A stretch of DNA of 39,275 nucleotides from Moraxella bovis (GTDB lineage Bacteria > Pseudomonadota > Gammaproteobacteria > Pseudomonadales > Moraxellaceae). The notes beneath the pieces were generated by a model that was not told the origin of the DNA, ran no database searches, and saw only the letters and a list, made by a program, of their open reading frames with translations. The translations under genes and the position numbers were made by a program. How positions within the stretch are numbered: the stretch's first letter is position 1; each line of letters opens with the position of its first letter. The stretch covers positions 1 through 39,275 of the forward strand of contig NZ_MUXV01000017.1 of the NCBI RefSeq assembly GCF_002014975.1, read 5' to 3'. This document shows positions 1 to 9,036 of this stretch, piece after piece.

Positions 1-18
1 ACTTTTTGGGCTAGAGCC
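1..18. repeat. Possible insertion-sequence terminus at window edge
   Basis: The first bases contain TGGGCTAGAG (8-17). The reverse complement of the last ten bases of the window (39266-39275) is the same. Two identical motifs in inverted orientation at both extremes fit the outer ends of two copies of one IS flanking this segment. Only ten bases match, and no transposase is visible inside the window, so this is an inference. Confidence 0.3.
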
Positions 19-506
19 GGGAAATAAACTATCCACTCTGATATTTATGGTTACTGTATGCACATCATCAGCATAAACAAATACATCAATATCCACATAA
101 CAACAATGTCTATGATATCTACTTCTTGCTTGAAAAACCTGCTCCCAAGCGATATATAACATCTCTTTTGAGCGTGTATTATGTTGATAAATATAAATAC
201 CGTCATTATCTAACGCTATTTTGATGCATATTTTCCCAATGATAATATAAACTTTAAAAATATCTTAAAAAAAATCAGCCTCATTAAAATCATGATACTG
301 GCAAAAAATAAATTAGGAGCGATATTTGCCAAAGACACGCCTTTTTTTGATAAGGCACTCATCGGAAATGTCGTACCCAGAAAAAAGCAAATGAACGCAA
401 CCACTGCACACAACATGGGAAAGGCAATCGGCTCAACCAATCGCCATTCTTTATGGTCAAGATACCTATTATTTGTCGCCTGTTTGGATTGCTCTATAAC
501 TGGCAA
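1..506 (-). pseudogene. Frameshifted, edge-truncated membrane protein gene (unknown family)
   Basis: The visible frame runs from a TTG near 506 to a TAG at 216-218 (96 aa). It has a hydrophilic N-terminus and two hydrophobic segments (about residues 29-46 and 63-90). Past the T-rich stretch near 255, another frame is open all the way to base 1 and encodes a soluble segment (DNDGIYIYQHNTRSKE...). That segment resembles DDGITIYHYEINTKP in the neighbouring gene at 469-1090, which also has membrane segments first and this motif after. One added base in the T5 run around 252-258 would join the two halves. The best reading is a gene frameshifted after its membrane part and cut by the window edge, paralogous to its upstream neighbour. 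Function is not recognised. A sequencing error in a homopolymer is an alternative. Confidence 0.5.
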
Positions 507-1090
507 AAAAAAATGCTTTGTTATTGCTTAGTTCGTCATAATATTCATATAATACATCATCGGATAAGTCTTTAATGATTGACGGATATTTTTCTTGTCT
601 TATAATATTAATCTCATCAGATATTTGGCATAAACAATCAAATAATGCTACCCCTTGATAAATTAACTGCCTTTGTATAAATCAATAGCTTTTTATTCTC
701 GCTCTCATTCTTGGCATTTTTAATATTAAAATGATTACCTTGCAAATCCTGTTTGGCAAAGGCAACCTTGATGTCAGACCAATGAATAAAAACAGGTTTG
801 GTATTTATCTCATAATGATAAATGGTTATGCCATCATCTTCGATATTTAGGTAAGGATTTTTGATTAAAAAATCAAACAAGCCAAAACAATAATCAATAT
901 GCTTAATCAATAAATACAATATCCATAAAGCAATCGGCACCAAAAAGATAGTATTTGCAATGATATCTGGATCAAACCTAACGATACCAACATAGGCTAT
1001 CCACAATATCCCAATTACAAACACCCATGCCACAACAAGCCAAAAGATAGATGCAAGTAGTCGCGATAGACTTTCTTTGATGATTAACAT
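469..1090 (-). pseudogene. Probably frameshifted two-TM membrane protein, paralogue of its neighbour
   Basis: An ATG at 1088-1090 (or TTG at 1097-1099) opens a frame that ends at 638, about 150 aa. Two hydrophobic segments (about residues 12-37 and 48-65 from the TTG) are followed by a soluble part with DDGITIYHYEINTKPVFIHW, which looks like a small PH-like beta domain. The last residues of this frame look random. A second frame, overlapping around 650-690, continues with FIQRQLIYQGVALFDC and about 55 further sensible residues to a TAA at 469-471. A single indel near 680-695 would give a protein of about 207 aa. The gene starts right at the mfd stop codon, so it may be cotranscribed with mfd. 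No function can be assigned. Confidence 0.5.
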
Positions 1091-1091
1091 C

Positions 1092-4000
1092 TCATTCAAC
1101 CAAATGACCTCCCAAATATTTTAACAGCTCAAACACTGCATTGGTTCGCCCCACCACGTCTTTTTCGTCTTTAAAGGTGTATTTTATACCCGTCGCCCCG
1201 TTCATGCGATAGCCGTCATTAGACTGAATGAGCTTGATAATCGCCAAACCGTCCACAGGCGTGTCCGCCTTAAACTCCATACTAAGTCCGTAGGCGGTTA
1301 CGTCAATTTTGCTAATGCCAAGCGGTATGCTTTGCACTCGCATTTTGTGTACCAAAAACAAATTGGCAAGGGCGGTTGGCATCGCCCCAAAACGGTCTAT
1401 CATCTCGGCACGCATCTCATTTAGCTCGTCCACCGTCTCGGCATTGGCGATACGCTTATAGCACAAAAGCCTCTCATGCACGTCCGCCAAATAATCGCTC
1501 GGTATCAAGGCGGACGCATGAATGTTGATATCACTCACCAAGTCAAGCGGTGTGGCAAGGCTTGGCGTATTACCCGATTTTATCGCCTTTGTGGCACGTT
1601 CTAGCATATCCATATACAGCCCAAAACCAATGGTCTGCATATTGCCCGACTGCTCCTTGCCCAAAATCTCGCCCGCCCCACGAATCTCCAAATCTTCGCT
1701 CGCCAGCATAAACCCTGCCCCAAGCGTATTGGCTCGGCTAATGGCATCAAGGCGTTTTTTGGCATCAGCCGTCAGCCCCTTAATGGACGGCACAAACAAA
1801 TAACAATACGCCTGATGATGAGACCGCCCCACTCGCCCACGCAGTTGGTGCAACTGGGCAAGTCCAAACTTATCGGCTCGGTTGATGATAATCGTATTGG
1901 CATTTGGCACGTCAATGCCTGTCTCAATAATGGTACTGGCAACAAGCACGTTCGTTTTTTTGTGATAAAAATCACTCATGACATCGTGGAGTTCTTTTTC
2001 CGCCATTTGCCCATGAGCCACGCCCACACGCACCTCAGGGATAAGCTCGGACAAGTTCTCCGCCGCCGTGTCAATGCTCGCCACATCATTGTGCAAATAG
2101 TACACCTGCCCCCCACGCAAAATCTCACGCAAAATCGCATCTTTGGTTGTCTGCTCGTTTTTTTCAGCGACAAAAGTTTTAATGGCAAGCCTTCTGGCTG
2201 GCGGTGTGGCAATGATAGAAATGTCCTGCATACCAGACAAAGCCATGTTCAGCGTGCGTGGAATGGGCGTAGCGGTCATCGTGAGCGTATCCACGTCCGC
2301 TTGTATGGCTTTGATTTTTTCTTTATGGCGTACGCCAAAACGATGCTCTTCGTCAATTATCATCAAGCCTAGATTTTTAAATTTAACATCATCTTGCAAA
2401 ATTCGGTGCGTACCGATGACAATATCCACCTTACCGTCTGCCAGATCAGCAAGCACTTTATCTTGGGCTTTTTTACCGACAAAACGAGACAGGCTTTCAA
2501 TCTTAATCGCCCAATCGGCAAATCTGTCCTTAAAACTGTCCTCGTGTTGCCCCGCCAGTAGCGTAGTTGGCACAAGCACCGCCACTTGATAACCTGCCTG
2601 CACCGCAATGAATGCCGACCGCATGGCGACCTCCGTCTTGCCAAAACCCACATCACCACAGATAAGCCTATCCATGGGCTTAGTCTGTTTCATGTCAAAC
2701 ATCACCGCTTCAATGGCACTTTGCTGGTCAGGCGTTTCGTCATAGGCAAACCCACTGGCAAACAGCTCATAACTTGCCATGTCAATGTCAAAACTAATGC
2801 CCTGCTTGGCGTTACGGCGAGCCTGCACATTCAACAGCTCCGCCGCCACGTCATAAATGTCAGTCAAGGTCTTTTGGCGTGCCTTGTCCCACTTGCCCGA
2901 GCCAAGTTTTGACAACTGCACCGCCTCGCTATCGGTACCGCTATACCGCCCAATTAAAGCAAGATTGGTAATCGGCACATAGACGTTGGCATCATCGGCA
3001 TATTTGATATGGATAAATTCCTGCTCGCCCTCACCCACGTCAAGCACGACAAGCCCCTGATACCGCCCAATGCCATAAGACAAATGCACGACAAGCGACC
3101 CCTCGGTCATCTCGCTTACCGACTTTATCAAAAAGGCTTGCGATAAGGCATTTTGGCGTTTGCGTTTGGTGGTGGCGACCACTCGCCCAAAAATTTGGGT
3201 TTCGCTAATGACACAAAAGCCTTGATTTTTCTTATTTTTTAGCCATAATCCACGCTCTATCGGGGCAACAGTTAAGGCAATTTTGTGGGTAAATTTATCC
3301 AAATTTGCCAAAAACTCACCAAAATCCGCCACCGTGTCGCTGTCAAGTTTGCCTTTTAATAATTCTAAAATAATCTCACGGCGACCTGCACTTTCGCACA
3401 CCAATAAAATAGGCTCATCGCACGCCCTCACAAAGTCCAAAAACTCGCCCAAGGGTTCGTCTTTTTGATGATTGATTGGCAAATTGGGGACGGTGTGGGC
3501 GGTAAATTGGCGAAATAAGGAAAGTGAATTTTCTTTATTGCCAAATACTGCCCTTGGATACACTTTTAAGGCTTGAAAAAATTCATTGCTTGGCAAATAC
3601 AAATAATCAGGGGGCAGGATTGGCACGTCCTTATCAAACGCCCGAGAATGATAGCGTGCGTTTACCTGCTCCCAAAAGTCGTGATGATGAGCGGACAAAT
3701 TGTCATCACAGACAACCAGTGTATTTTTGGGCAAATAATGAAACAGCGTGCCTGTCGTCTGCCATTCATGCAAATCAAAAAATAGCGGTGCGTAATACTC
3801 CACCCCAGACGGCTGTATGCCATTCATGACATCATTATAAAATTCCACCTTGCGAGCGGACGCATTGGGGAATAGGCTGGCAAAATTTTGGCGGAACGTC
3901 TCTTTGTCGTCTAAGTCAAATTCACGGGCAGGCAGTAGGCGAAAACTTGCCACTTTGGGCGAAGTTGGGACGGTTTTGTCGTCAAATACGCCGTCCTTTT

Positions 4001-4625
4001 TGAGCTTATCAAGCTCTTCGTCGGTAACAGTTCGCTGAGTATCAGGATTAAAAAATTTAATCGTTTCTATCTCATCGTCAAATAATTCCAAACGAAACGG
4101 CAAGGCTTGCCCCACCGCAAAAATATCCACAATACTCCCACGCACGGCAAATTCGCCCGCCATATAGACGTTATCCACCGCCTTGTAGCCCGCCTTGGCA
4201 AGGCGTTCACGCTCATGCTCTATATCAAAGGTATCGCCCACATTCAAATCAAAAAACCGCCCCAAAAGATAGCTTGGCGGTGTGATTTTTTGCATGAGTG
4301 TCTGCACGCTCACCAGTAGCACGCCACTTGTTGGCATATGCGTCAAAAGGTCAATCCGCTCGGAAATAATGTCTTGGTGTACCGACAGATTGTCATAAAC
4401 AAGCGTCTCATAATCGGCAAACACATGGGCGGATATGCCAAAAAAGTGCAGTTCATCGGCAAGGCGTTGCAACTCGCTTTGGGATTGGCAAATGACTAAG
4501 GTTAAATCCGTGCTGTCTTTGGCAAGGGTAGCAAGCCACAGGGCAAAACTTGTGTCCGCTTGGGTGGTAAAGTGGGTGTGAAAGTTAGGCTTATGAGTGG
4601 GGGTATTGATATTTATCATTAACAT
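1092..4625 (-). CDS. mfd: Transcription-repair coupling factor Mfd
   Basis: Mfd is a DNA translocase that pushes stalled RNA polymerase off lesions and recruits UvrA for nucleotide excision repair. The 1177 residues match the usual length (about 1150). The N-terminal third is the UvrB-like module. A CarD-like RNA polymerase interaction domain follows at about 500-570 (VHLSYGIGRYQGL). The helicase core has Walker A GDVGFGKTE at about 655, DEEH at about 757 and the TATPIPRTLNMA motif. The QLRGRVGR motif VI and the C-terminal UvrA-masking domain are present. The start is ATG at 4623-4625, with a second ATG two codons later. The coding frame is intact. A perfect hairpin separates it from ppiD upstream. 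Identification is secure. Confidence 0.98.
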   Translation of the reverse strand: MLMININTPTHKPNFHTHFTTQADTSFALWLATLAKDSTDLTLVICQSQSELQRLADELHFFGISAHVFADYETLVYDNLSVHQDIISERIDLLTHMPTSGVLLVSVQTLMQKITPPSYLLGRFFDLNVGDTFDIEHERERLAKAGYKAVDNVYMAGEFAVRGSIVDIFAVGQALPFRLELFDDEIETIKFFNPDTQRTVTDEELDKLKKDGVFDDKTVPTSPKVASFRLLPAREFDLDDKETFRQNFASLFPNASARKVEFYNDVMNGIQPSGVEYYAPLFFDLHEWQTTGTLFHYLPKNTLVVCDDNLSAHHHDFWEQVNARYHSRAFDKDVPILPPDYLYLPSNEFFQALKVYPRAVFGNKENSLSLFRQFTAHTVPNLPINHQKDEPLGEFLDFVRACDEPILLVCESAGRREIILELLKGKLDSDTVADFGEFLANLDKFTHKIALTVAPIERGLWLKNKKNQGFCVISETQIFGRVVATTKRKRQNALSQAFLIKSVSEMTEGSLVVHLSYGIGRYQGLVVLDVGEGEQEFIHIKYADDANVYVPITNLALIGRYSGTDSEAVQLSKLGSGKWDKARQKTLTDIYDVAAELLNVQARRNAKQGISFDIDMASYELFASGFAYDETPDQQSAIEAVMFDMKQTKPMDRLICGDVGFGKTEVAMRSAFIAVQAGYQVAVLVPTTLLAGQHEDSFKDRFADWAIKIESLSRFVGKKAQDKVLADLADGKVDIVIGTHRILQDDVKFKNLGLMIIDEEHRFGVRHKEKIKAIQADVDTLTMTATPIPRTLNMALSGMQDISIIATPPARRLAIKTFVAEKNEQTTKDAILREILRGGQVYYLHNDVASIDTAAENLSELIPEVRVGVAHGQMAEKELHDVMSDFYHKKTNVLVASTIIETGIDVPNANTIIINRADKFGLAQLHQLRGRVGRSHHQAYCYLFVPSIKGLTADAKKRLDAISRANTLGAGFMLASEDLEIRGAGEILGKEQSGNMQTIGFGLYMDMLERATKAIKSGNTPSLATPLDLVSDINIHASALIPSDYLADVHERLLCYKRIANAETVDELNEMRAEMIDRFGAMPTALANLFLVHKMRVQSIPLGISKIDVTAYGLSMEFKADTPVDGLAIIKLIQSNDGYRMNGATGIKYTFKDEKDVVGRTNAVFELLKYLGGHLVE

Positions 4626-4638
4626 GACTCGTCTAATG

Positions 4639-4667
4639 AAAAACCCATATTTGGCATATGGGTTTTT
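4639..4667 (-). terminator. Rho-independent terminator of ppiD
   Basis: AAAAACCCATAT and ATATGGGTTTTT form a perfect 12-bp stem around a 5-base loop. The stem is A/T rich at its base, so it could stop transcription on either strand. It lies just after the ppiD stop and just before the mfd start, so mfd probably has its own promoter or depends on read-through. Confidence 0.85.
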
Positions 4668-4682
4668 GGTATTATGTTTGTC

Positions 4683-6515
4683 TTAGTGTCCAGACATGGC
4701 TTGTTCGTTGATTTGCACTTCTTTGGTATCACGCAAGTAGTGTAAATAATCTTGGAGTTGGTCTTGACCGACATTATCACGGATGATTTGTGAGGCTGAC
4801 AGACGTTCTGCATCCGAGATTTGGGCGGTTGCCGTGCTTTGGGCTTTATCGCCCACCATGACACTCGCCCCTGCGTCCGTCTCTACTACCCAAGCACTCA
4901 TGCCGTCTTTGTTATGTACAAACAGACTGGCACGCTCGGCAGGCAGTAGCTCTGGGCTTTGGCGAGTAACCACGCCCAGACGCTGGGCAGACTTGGTAAG
5001 GGTCGCTGGGTCTTCTTTGGCACGAGCATTGGCTGTGTCTAGGGCAAGTTTGATGGCTTTTTGTTTGGTTAGAGTCACCTTGATTTGCTCACTCGCTTCT
5101 GCCAATGTCAGCTCTCTGGCATCTTGGTAGTTGGTCGGCTGTACCCACACCGTTTTGTCAGCGAGGGTGATGTTGGGACTGACCGACTGGTCGCTGATGG
5201 CAAAGTCGTCAAAGGCTGCCGACACCACCACAGGAGCGGACAGCTCGCTGGTGTTATTGTCCTTGGTATAGCCTTTAATGCTACGGGCGGTCAGTCCCGT
5301 CTCTTGGGCGATGTCACTAATGCCCATACTGTCGGTCGCCATGGTGTTGATTTTGGTAATCATCTCATTCATGGCATTGGCACGTTTACGCTCGGTCGCT
5401 CGTTTGGTTAGCTCGTCACGCATGCTATCAAGGCTTGGGGCATCGCCCATTTTGGTGACTTTAAAGATGTGATAACCAAACCCTGTCTGCACAGGCTCGC
5501 TCACACCCCCTGCTGTCAGCCCACTGATGGCATTCTCTACAGCACTGCTACTGTCGCCAAAAAAGGCAGGGTTATAGCTTCCGATGTCGCCACCGCTCTC
5601 GCCTGTGGGGTCATCCGAATGTGCTTTAGCAAGTGCTTCAAAAGACTCGCCTGCGTCCAGTTTTGCTTTGATGTCTTTGGCACGATGCTCGGCATTATCT
5701 CCCGTCAAGAGAATATGCGACAACTGTCTGCCGTCGCCCTGACCTTGTAGGCTGGCTTGATATTCTGCACGAATCTCATCTTCGCTCACAGCATCCATTT
5801 TAATGTCAGCATCGCTTAGAGTGACATAAGCCAAATCCACGCTTGGCGACTGAATCATGTCTTTTTTATTGGCGTTATAATAAGCCTCAATCTCAGCAGG
5901 GCTAACCGTCACTTTATCGGCAAAATCCTGCCAGTTGTAACGCACCACCCACGCTTCACGACTTTGGGTTTGCAGGTCTATCAAGCGACTGATTTGGCTG
6001 TCAGGATAAACAGCTGTTCCCAAAATACTGCTCGTGAGCTGTCGTAGCGACAACTGCGTGCGAAACATGGTAAAGAGCATGTCCTTGGTCATGCCACGGC
6101 TCTGTAAATACTGAGCAAACACATCATTAGAGAATTTGCCGTTAGCATCATGGAAAGTCGGGTCAGCTTGCAGTAGACGAGTAATGGCATCATCAGAGAC
6201 CGTCATACCAAAAAACTGAGCTTGGTTTTCTAACAACGCCCTGTCAATCATGCTGTCTAGCACTTCATCATTTAGGGCTTTATCATTAATCAGACTGCCG
6301 TCCACTTGTTCAAGCAGGCGAGCCCGATAGTTATTGACTTCTGACTGAAAGGTTGTGGTATCAATGGCAGTATCGCCCACTTTGACGATTTGGTTGGGGG
6401 CAATCTGCCCACCACCGCTAAATGACTGCACACCCAAAAATGCCATAGGAATAAGGGTGATGACAAGCACCGCCTTACCCGCCCAACTCTGCATAAAATT
6501 ACGCATTTTTTCCAT
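4683..6515 (-). CDS. ppiD: SurA-N/PpiD-type periplasmic peptidyl-prolyl isomerase
   Basis: PpiD is an inner-membrane-anchored chaperone that faces the periplasm and helps newly exported outer-membrane proteins fold near the SecYEG exit. The 610 aa begin with a short cytoplasmic N-terminus and one membrane helix (AVLVITLIPMAFLGVQSF, about residues 15-32). A SurA-N-like region follows. One parvulin domain spans about 260-355, recognised by QLSHILL, SGGDIG and GFGYHIFKV. A C-terminal chaperone-like region ends the protein. Length agrees with E. coli PpiD (623 aa). Methionines at residues 1 and 4 are both possible starts. Its gene is single between two terminator-like or non-coding stretches. Confidence 0.92.
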   Translation of the reverse strand: MEKMRNFMQSWAGKAVLVITLIPMAFLGVQSFSGGGQIAPNQIVKVGDTAIDTTTFQSEVNNYRARLLEQVDGSLINDKALNDEVLDSMIDRALLENQAQFFGMTVSDDAITRLLQADPTFHDANGKFSNDVFAQYLQSRGMTKDMLFTMFRTQLSLRQLTSSILGTAVYPDSQISRLIDLQTQSREAWVVRYNWQDFADKVTVSPAEIEAYYNANKKDMIQSPSVDLAYVTLSDADIKMDAVSEDEIRAEYQASLQGQGDGRQLSHILLTGDNAEHRAKDIKAKLDAGESFEALAKAHSDDPTGESGGDIGSYNPAFFGDSSSAVENAISGLTAGGVSEPVQTGFGYHIFKVTKMGDAPSLDSMRDELTKRATERKRANAMNEMITKINTMATDSMGISDIAQETGLTARSIKGYTKDNNTSELSAPVVVSAAFDDFAISDQSVSPNITLADKTVWVQPTNYQDARELTLAEASEQIKVTLTKQKAIKLALDTANARAKEDPATLTKSAQRLGVVTRQSPELLPAERASLFVHNKDGMSAWVVETDAGASVMVGDKAQSTATAQISDAERLSASQIIRDNVGQDQLQDYLHYLRDTKEVQINEQAMSGH

Positions 6516-6616
6516 AATACATCACTTTTTAAAATCATAAAAAAACTCTTTATGATACAACATTTTGGCAAAATTCTCTACCAATTTTCACACCCATTTC
6601 ATCACATTAAATCATT

Positions 6617-7343
6617 TTATGGCGAAACCAGCGACCCCATCATTTCCATCACAAGCGACAACACTGCCGTATTAAAGAAAAAGGACAATACACTATGAAA
6701 CGTCCCCACACGACGGAGTTTTTTACTGGTAAATGAGACATCAGGCACGCCCCCTGTCGCCCCAATACCCAACGCAAAATACAAAAAATCTCAATAATCA
6801 GGGTTGTTTTCATAAGGAAAATCAAGCGGATATTTATCGTCATGAGTGGCATCATAATAACCATGGGCATAATACAAGGCAAATAAAGTATGGATAAACA
6901 ACCATGAGACAATGAGCGTACCAAAAGTGATGCAAAGATGTAAGGTGGAAGAGCCAACCTTCATACTGAGCACTGATACGCATCTCATTAATAATGGCAA
7001 TCATACTAATAAAAGACGTGATTAGTATCAAAATAAGCATGATGCGTTTGCGTTCATACTGCTCATGAACTCGTTTTTTGATGTCTTCGGAGTTCGTTGT
7101 AATGAACATTCTAAGTGCCAGTAGCAAATACGCCACCAAAAAGCTGTCCCACGCCAACAAATACACCGTCTCCATGTTAATGCTTGGCACAAACCGCTTT
7201 AAAAAACGCACATCAGACAAAGAAAAATACACACAAATAGCGACAATGATTGAGATAACAAGGTTGATGTTATCCCGAAAAAAGTCATAGATTTTATAAA
7301 GCAAGGTGCCTTTTTTGGGAGTTTTGATGTTAAATATTGGCAT
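6617..7343 (-). pseudogene. DUF1345-family membrane protein, frameshifted and with a nonsense codon
   Basis: Three consecutive reading-frame pieces rebuild one DUF1345 protein of about 240 aa. The first ends its sensible sequence at INEMRISAQ (about 6965). The second takes over in another frame with TLIVSWLFIHTLFALYYAHGYYD and PLDFPYENNPDY, then meets TGA at 6791-6793. The same frame continues with DFLYFALGIGATGGVPDVSF and ends at TAA 6617-6619. Family members have PDYWDFLYF here, so TGA replaces a TGG Trp codon. Total length 727 nt is not a multiple of three, as expected for one indel. Start taken as ATG 7341-7343; ATG 7400 is an alternative. It lies 77 bases after marC and was probably cotranscribed with it. 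Native function of the family is unknown. Confidence 0.75.
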
Positions 7344-7420
7344 GGGTGTGTTCAAACAAGCAAAAAGCCAAAAATTATAACACAAGCCTTGTTTTGTCAT
7401 GTTTGCTTTTTGTAGCGTGC

Positions 7421-8050
7421 TTAGCTCATCAGCTGTGGAAATAAGGTTCTAAGTCCATTAATCAAAATCTCAATCGCCACCGCCGCAAGTAGCATGCCCA
7501 TAATACGACTTAGGATGTTAAGCCCTGTATCACCCAAAAAGCGACTGATTTTACCTGCCGCCATGAGTGATGCATAACAAAACACACTAATGCACAGCCC
7601 CGCCGCCAAAATCATGCCTACTTCAAACACGCCTTTGACTTGGCTGGAATAAATGATGACCGTTGAGATACCGCCTGGCCCTATCATCATCGGGATGGCA
7701 AGGGGTACAACCGCTGACGCTGTCAAGGATGAGCTAACTTCCACTTCTTCTTCGTTAGGCTTGACAGGGTTGCCACCGCCATTCATCATGTTAATGGCAA
7801 TCAAGAATACCAAAATCCCACCTGCTACCTGAAACGACCCCACCGAAATGCCCAGTACTTTTAGCAGGCTTTCACCTAAAATGGTAAAAAAGACAATGCC
7901 AATAAACACCGTCACACAGGCGATTTGGGCGACTTTTTGGCGGTCTTTGGCAGGATAACCTTTGGTTAGGTTTAAAAAAAGCCCCAAGGCACTAAACGGA
8001 TTTATGAGCACCACAAAGGCAAGAATGATTTTGATGAGTTCGGTATCCAC
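7421..8050 (-). CDS. MarC/NAAT family integral membrane protein
   Basis: This is a six-helix inner-membrane protein of the MarC family (209 aa, the usual size). Family motifs visible include LINPFSALGLFL near the N-terminus and PLAIPMMIGPGGIS in the middle, flanked by hydrophobic segments and an acidic loop (NPVKPNEEEVEVSS). MarC proteins were once linked to multiple antibiotic resistance, but this was not upheld, and their substrate is unsettled. The gene is followed after a short gap by the broken DUF1345 gene. Confidence 0.88.
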   Translation of the reverse strand: MDTELIKIILAFVVLINPFSALGLFLNLTKGYPAKDRQKVAQIACVTVFIGIVFFTILGESLLKVLGISVGSFQVAGGILVFLIAINMMNGGGNPVKPNEEEVEVSSSLTASAVVPLAIPMMIGPGGISTVIIYSSQVKGVFEVGMILAAGLCISVFCYASLMAAGKISRFLGDTGLNILSRIMGMLLAAVAIEILINGLRTLFPQLMS

Positions 8051-8146
8051 AAGATATCCTTGATGTCATTGTCATGGCAAAAGGCGTATTTTATCATGAC
8101 TTCTATGTTTTTCCTATGGCAATCATCACAGAGCAATTATCCACAA

Positions 8147-8176
8147 AAATAGGACGCACCCAAATACGTCCTATTT
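8147..8176 (-). terminator. Rho-independent terminator after the lipoprotein gene
   Basis: AAATAGGACG and CGTCCTATTT form a perfect 10-bp stem with a 10-base loop. On the minus strand it is followed by a T run. It lies 20 bases beyond the lipoprotein stop codon. Confidence 0.85.
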
Positions 8177-8196
8177 ATCAACCATAAACTTTAATA

Positions 8197-8904
8197 TCAG
8201 TCAAAAATTTGCCCGATGATTTGCAGTGGCAAGGTGACTACATCAAAAGCGGCGGCGAAAGGAAACAGCACCAGTTTTTCAACAGAACTGCTTTGCCCTT
8301 CACGGTAAGCCGTGGTTTGCTCGTTGGTGTAGATGGTGACAGGGTAGGCTTTACTCAGTGCTTTTAGGCTGGACTGATTGCTCACGGCAGGATAGGTATG
8401 ACCTTTTAGGGGAATATCAAAGCAGTAGCTTTGAGCCCCAAGATTCGATTCGCTGTGATTGGTGCATTCTTTGACACCATTTTGCAAAAAGAAGTTTAGC
8501 TCTTCGTTGGTCACTTCGGCTTTTAACTTGGTGTATCTAAAGGCAAGTTCACCGGTAAAACTGCCGTCATTATTGGCAGAATAAAAGTCCAAGCCTTTGG
8601 TAAGGCTGATATGGCGTGGATCAAGGCGAGTGATGAGATTGTTGAAGCGAGTCCCGCCTTCAACCAACACATAACTGTTACGCTGACCGACAATCACGAC
8701 CGCATCCGATGGGATGTTGGGTAGCTTTAATGATGGCTTACCAAATGCCACAACGACGTCATTGGTTAGTACCCTCTTTTGGGTGGTGGTATAAGTACCG
8801 CCTGAGTCCTTTTCTAACAATGCACTGGTTGCACAGCCTGACAGCAGGGTTGCTGATAGGGCAGATGTTAGGGCGGTTTTGCCAAGCTTGCTTAGTTTTT
8901 TCAT
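8197..8904 (-). CDS. Predicted outer-membrane or periplasmic lipoprotein, function unknown
   Basis: The 235-aa product begins with a lipoprotein signal: a Lys-rich n-region, a hydrophobic stretch and the lipobox LLSGC with the lipidated Cys at about residue 23. The residues after Cys (ATSALL) lack an Asp at +2, so Lol-dependent sorting to the outer membrane is expected. The C-terminus has a hydrophobic stretch, FPFAAAFDVVTLPLQIIGQI. A central part contains two Cys that could form a disulfide (KECTNHSES and QSYCFDI). No family with known function was recognised. It is monocistronic: a good promoter lies upstream at 8972-9000 and a terminator follows. Confidence 0.8.
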   Translation of the reverse strand: MKKLSKLGKTALTSALSATLLSGCATSALLEKDSGGTYTTTQKRVLTNDVVVAFGKPSLKLPNIPSDAVVIVGQRNSYVLVEGGTRFNNLITRLDPRHISLTKGLDFYSANNDGSFTGELAFRYTKLKAEVTNEELNFFLQNGVKECTNHSESNLGAQSYCFDIPLKGHTYPAVSNQSSLKALSKAYPVTIYTNEQTTAYREGQSSSVEKLVLFPFAAAFDVVTLPLQIIGQIFD

Positions 8905-8932
8905 AAAACAGCCTTATATAACCAATAAAAAG

Positions 8933-8964
8933 GTAGATTATTTTTATAAAACCAAATAATCTAC
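8933..8964 (-). terminator. Terminator of the bcp-glycosyltransferase operon, also the 5' end of the lipoprotein mRNA
   Basis: GTAGATTATTT and AAATAATCTAC form a perfect 11-bp stem with a 10-base loop, followed on the minus strand by CTTTTTATT. It fits a terminator for the glycosyltransferase gene ending at 9037. The predicted start of transcription of the lipoprotein gene is at about 8965, so the same hairpin would sit at the very 5' end of that mRNA. Confidence 0.7.
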
Positions 8965-8971
8965 AAAACCG

Positions 8972-9000
8972 ATTATAAATAATTTTAAAACGCCTGTAAA
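8972..9000 (-). promoter_or_regulatory. Sigma-70 promoter of the lipoprotein gene
   Basis: On the minus strand, TTTACA (8995-9000) and TATAAT (8972-8977) are separated by exactly 17 bases. The -10 is a perfect consensus and the -35 has five of six matches. It points at the lipoprotein gene starting at 8904. Confidence 0.75.
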
Positions 9001-9036
9001 CGCTCCGTGCAAAAATAACTTGTAAGACCATGATTT

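Noticed and set aside
1815..2372. Plus-strand open frame of 185 codons inside mfd
   Set aside because: It lies antisense to the conserved helicase motifs of mfd, with no ribosome binding site or family resemblance.
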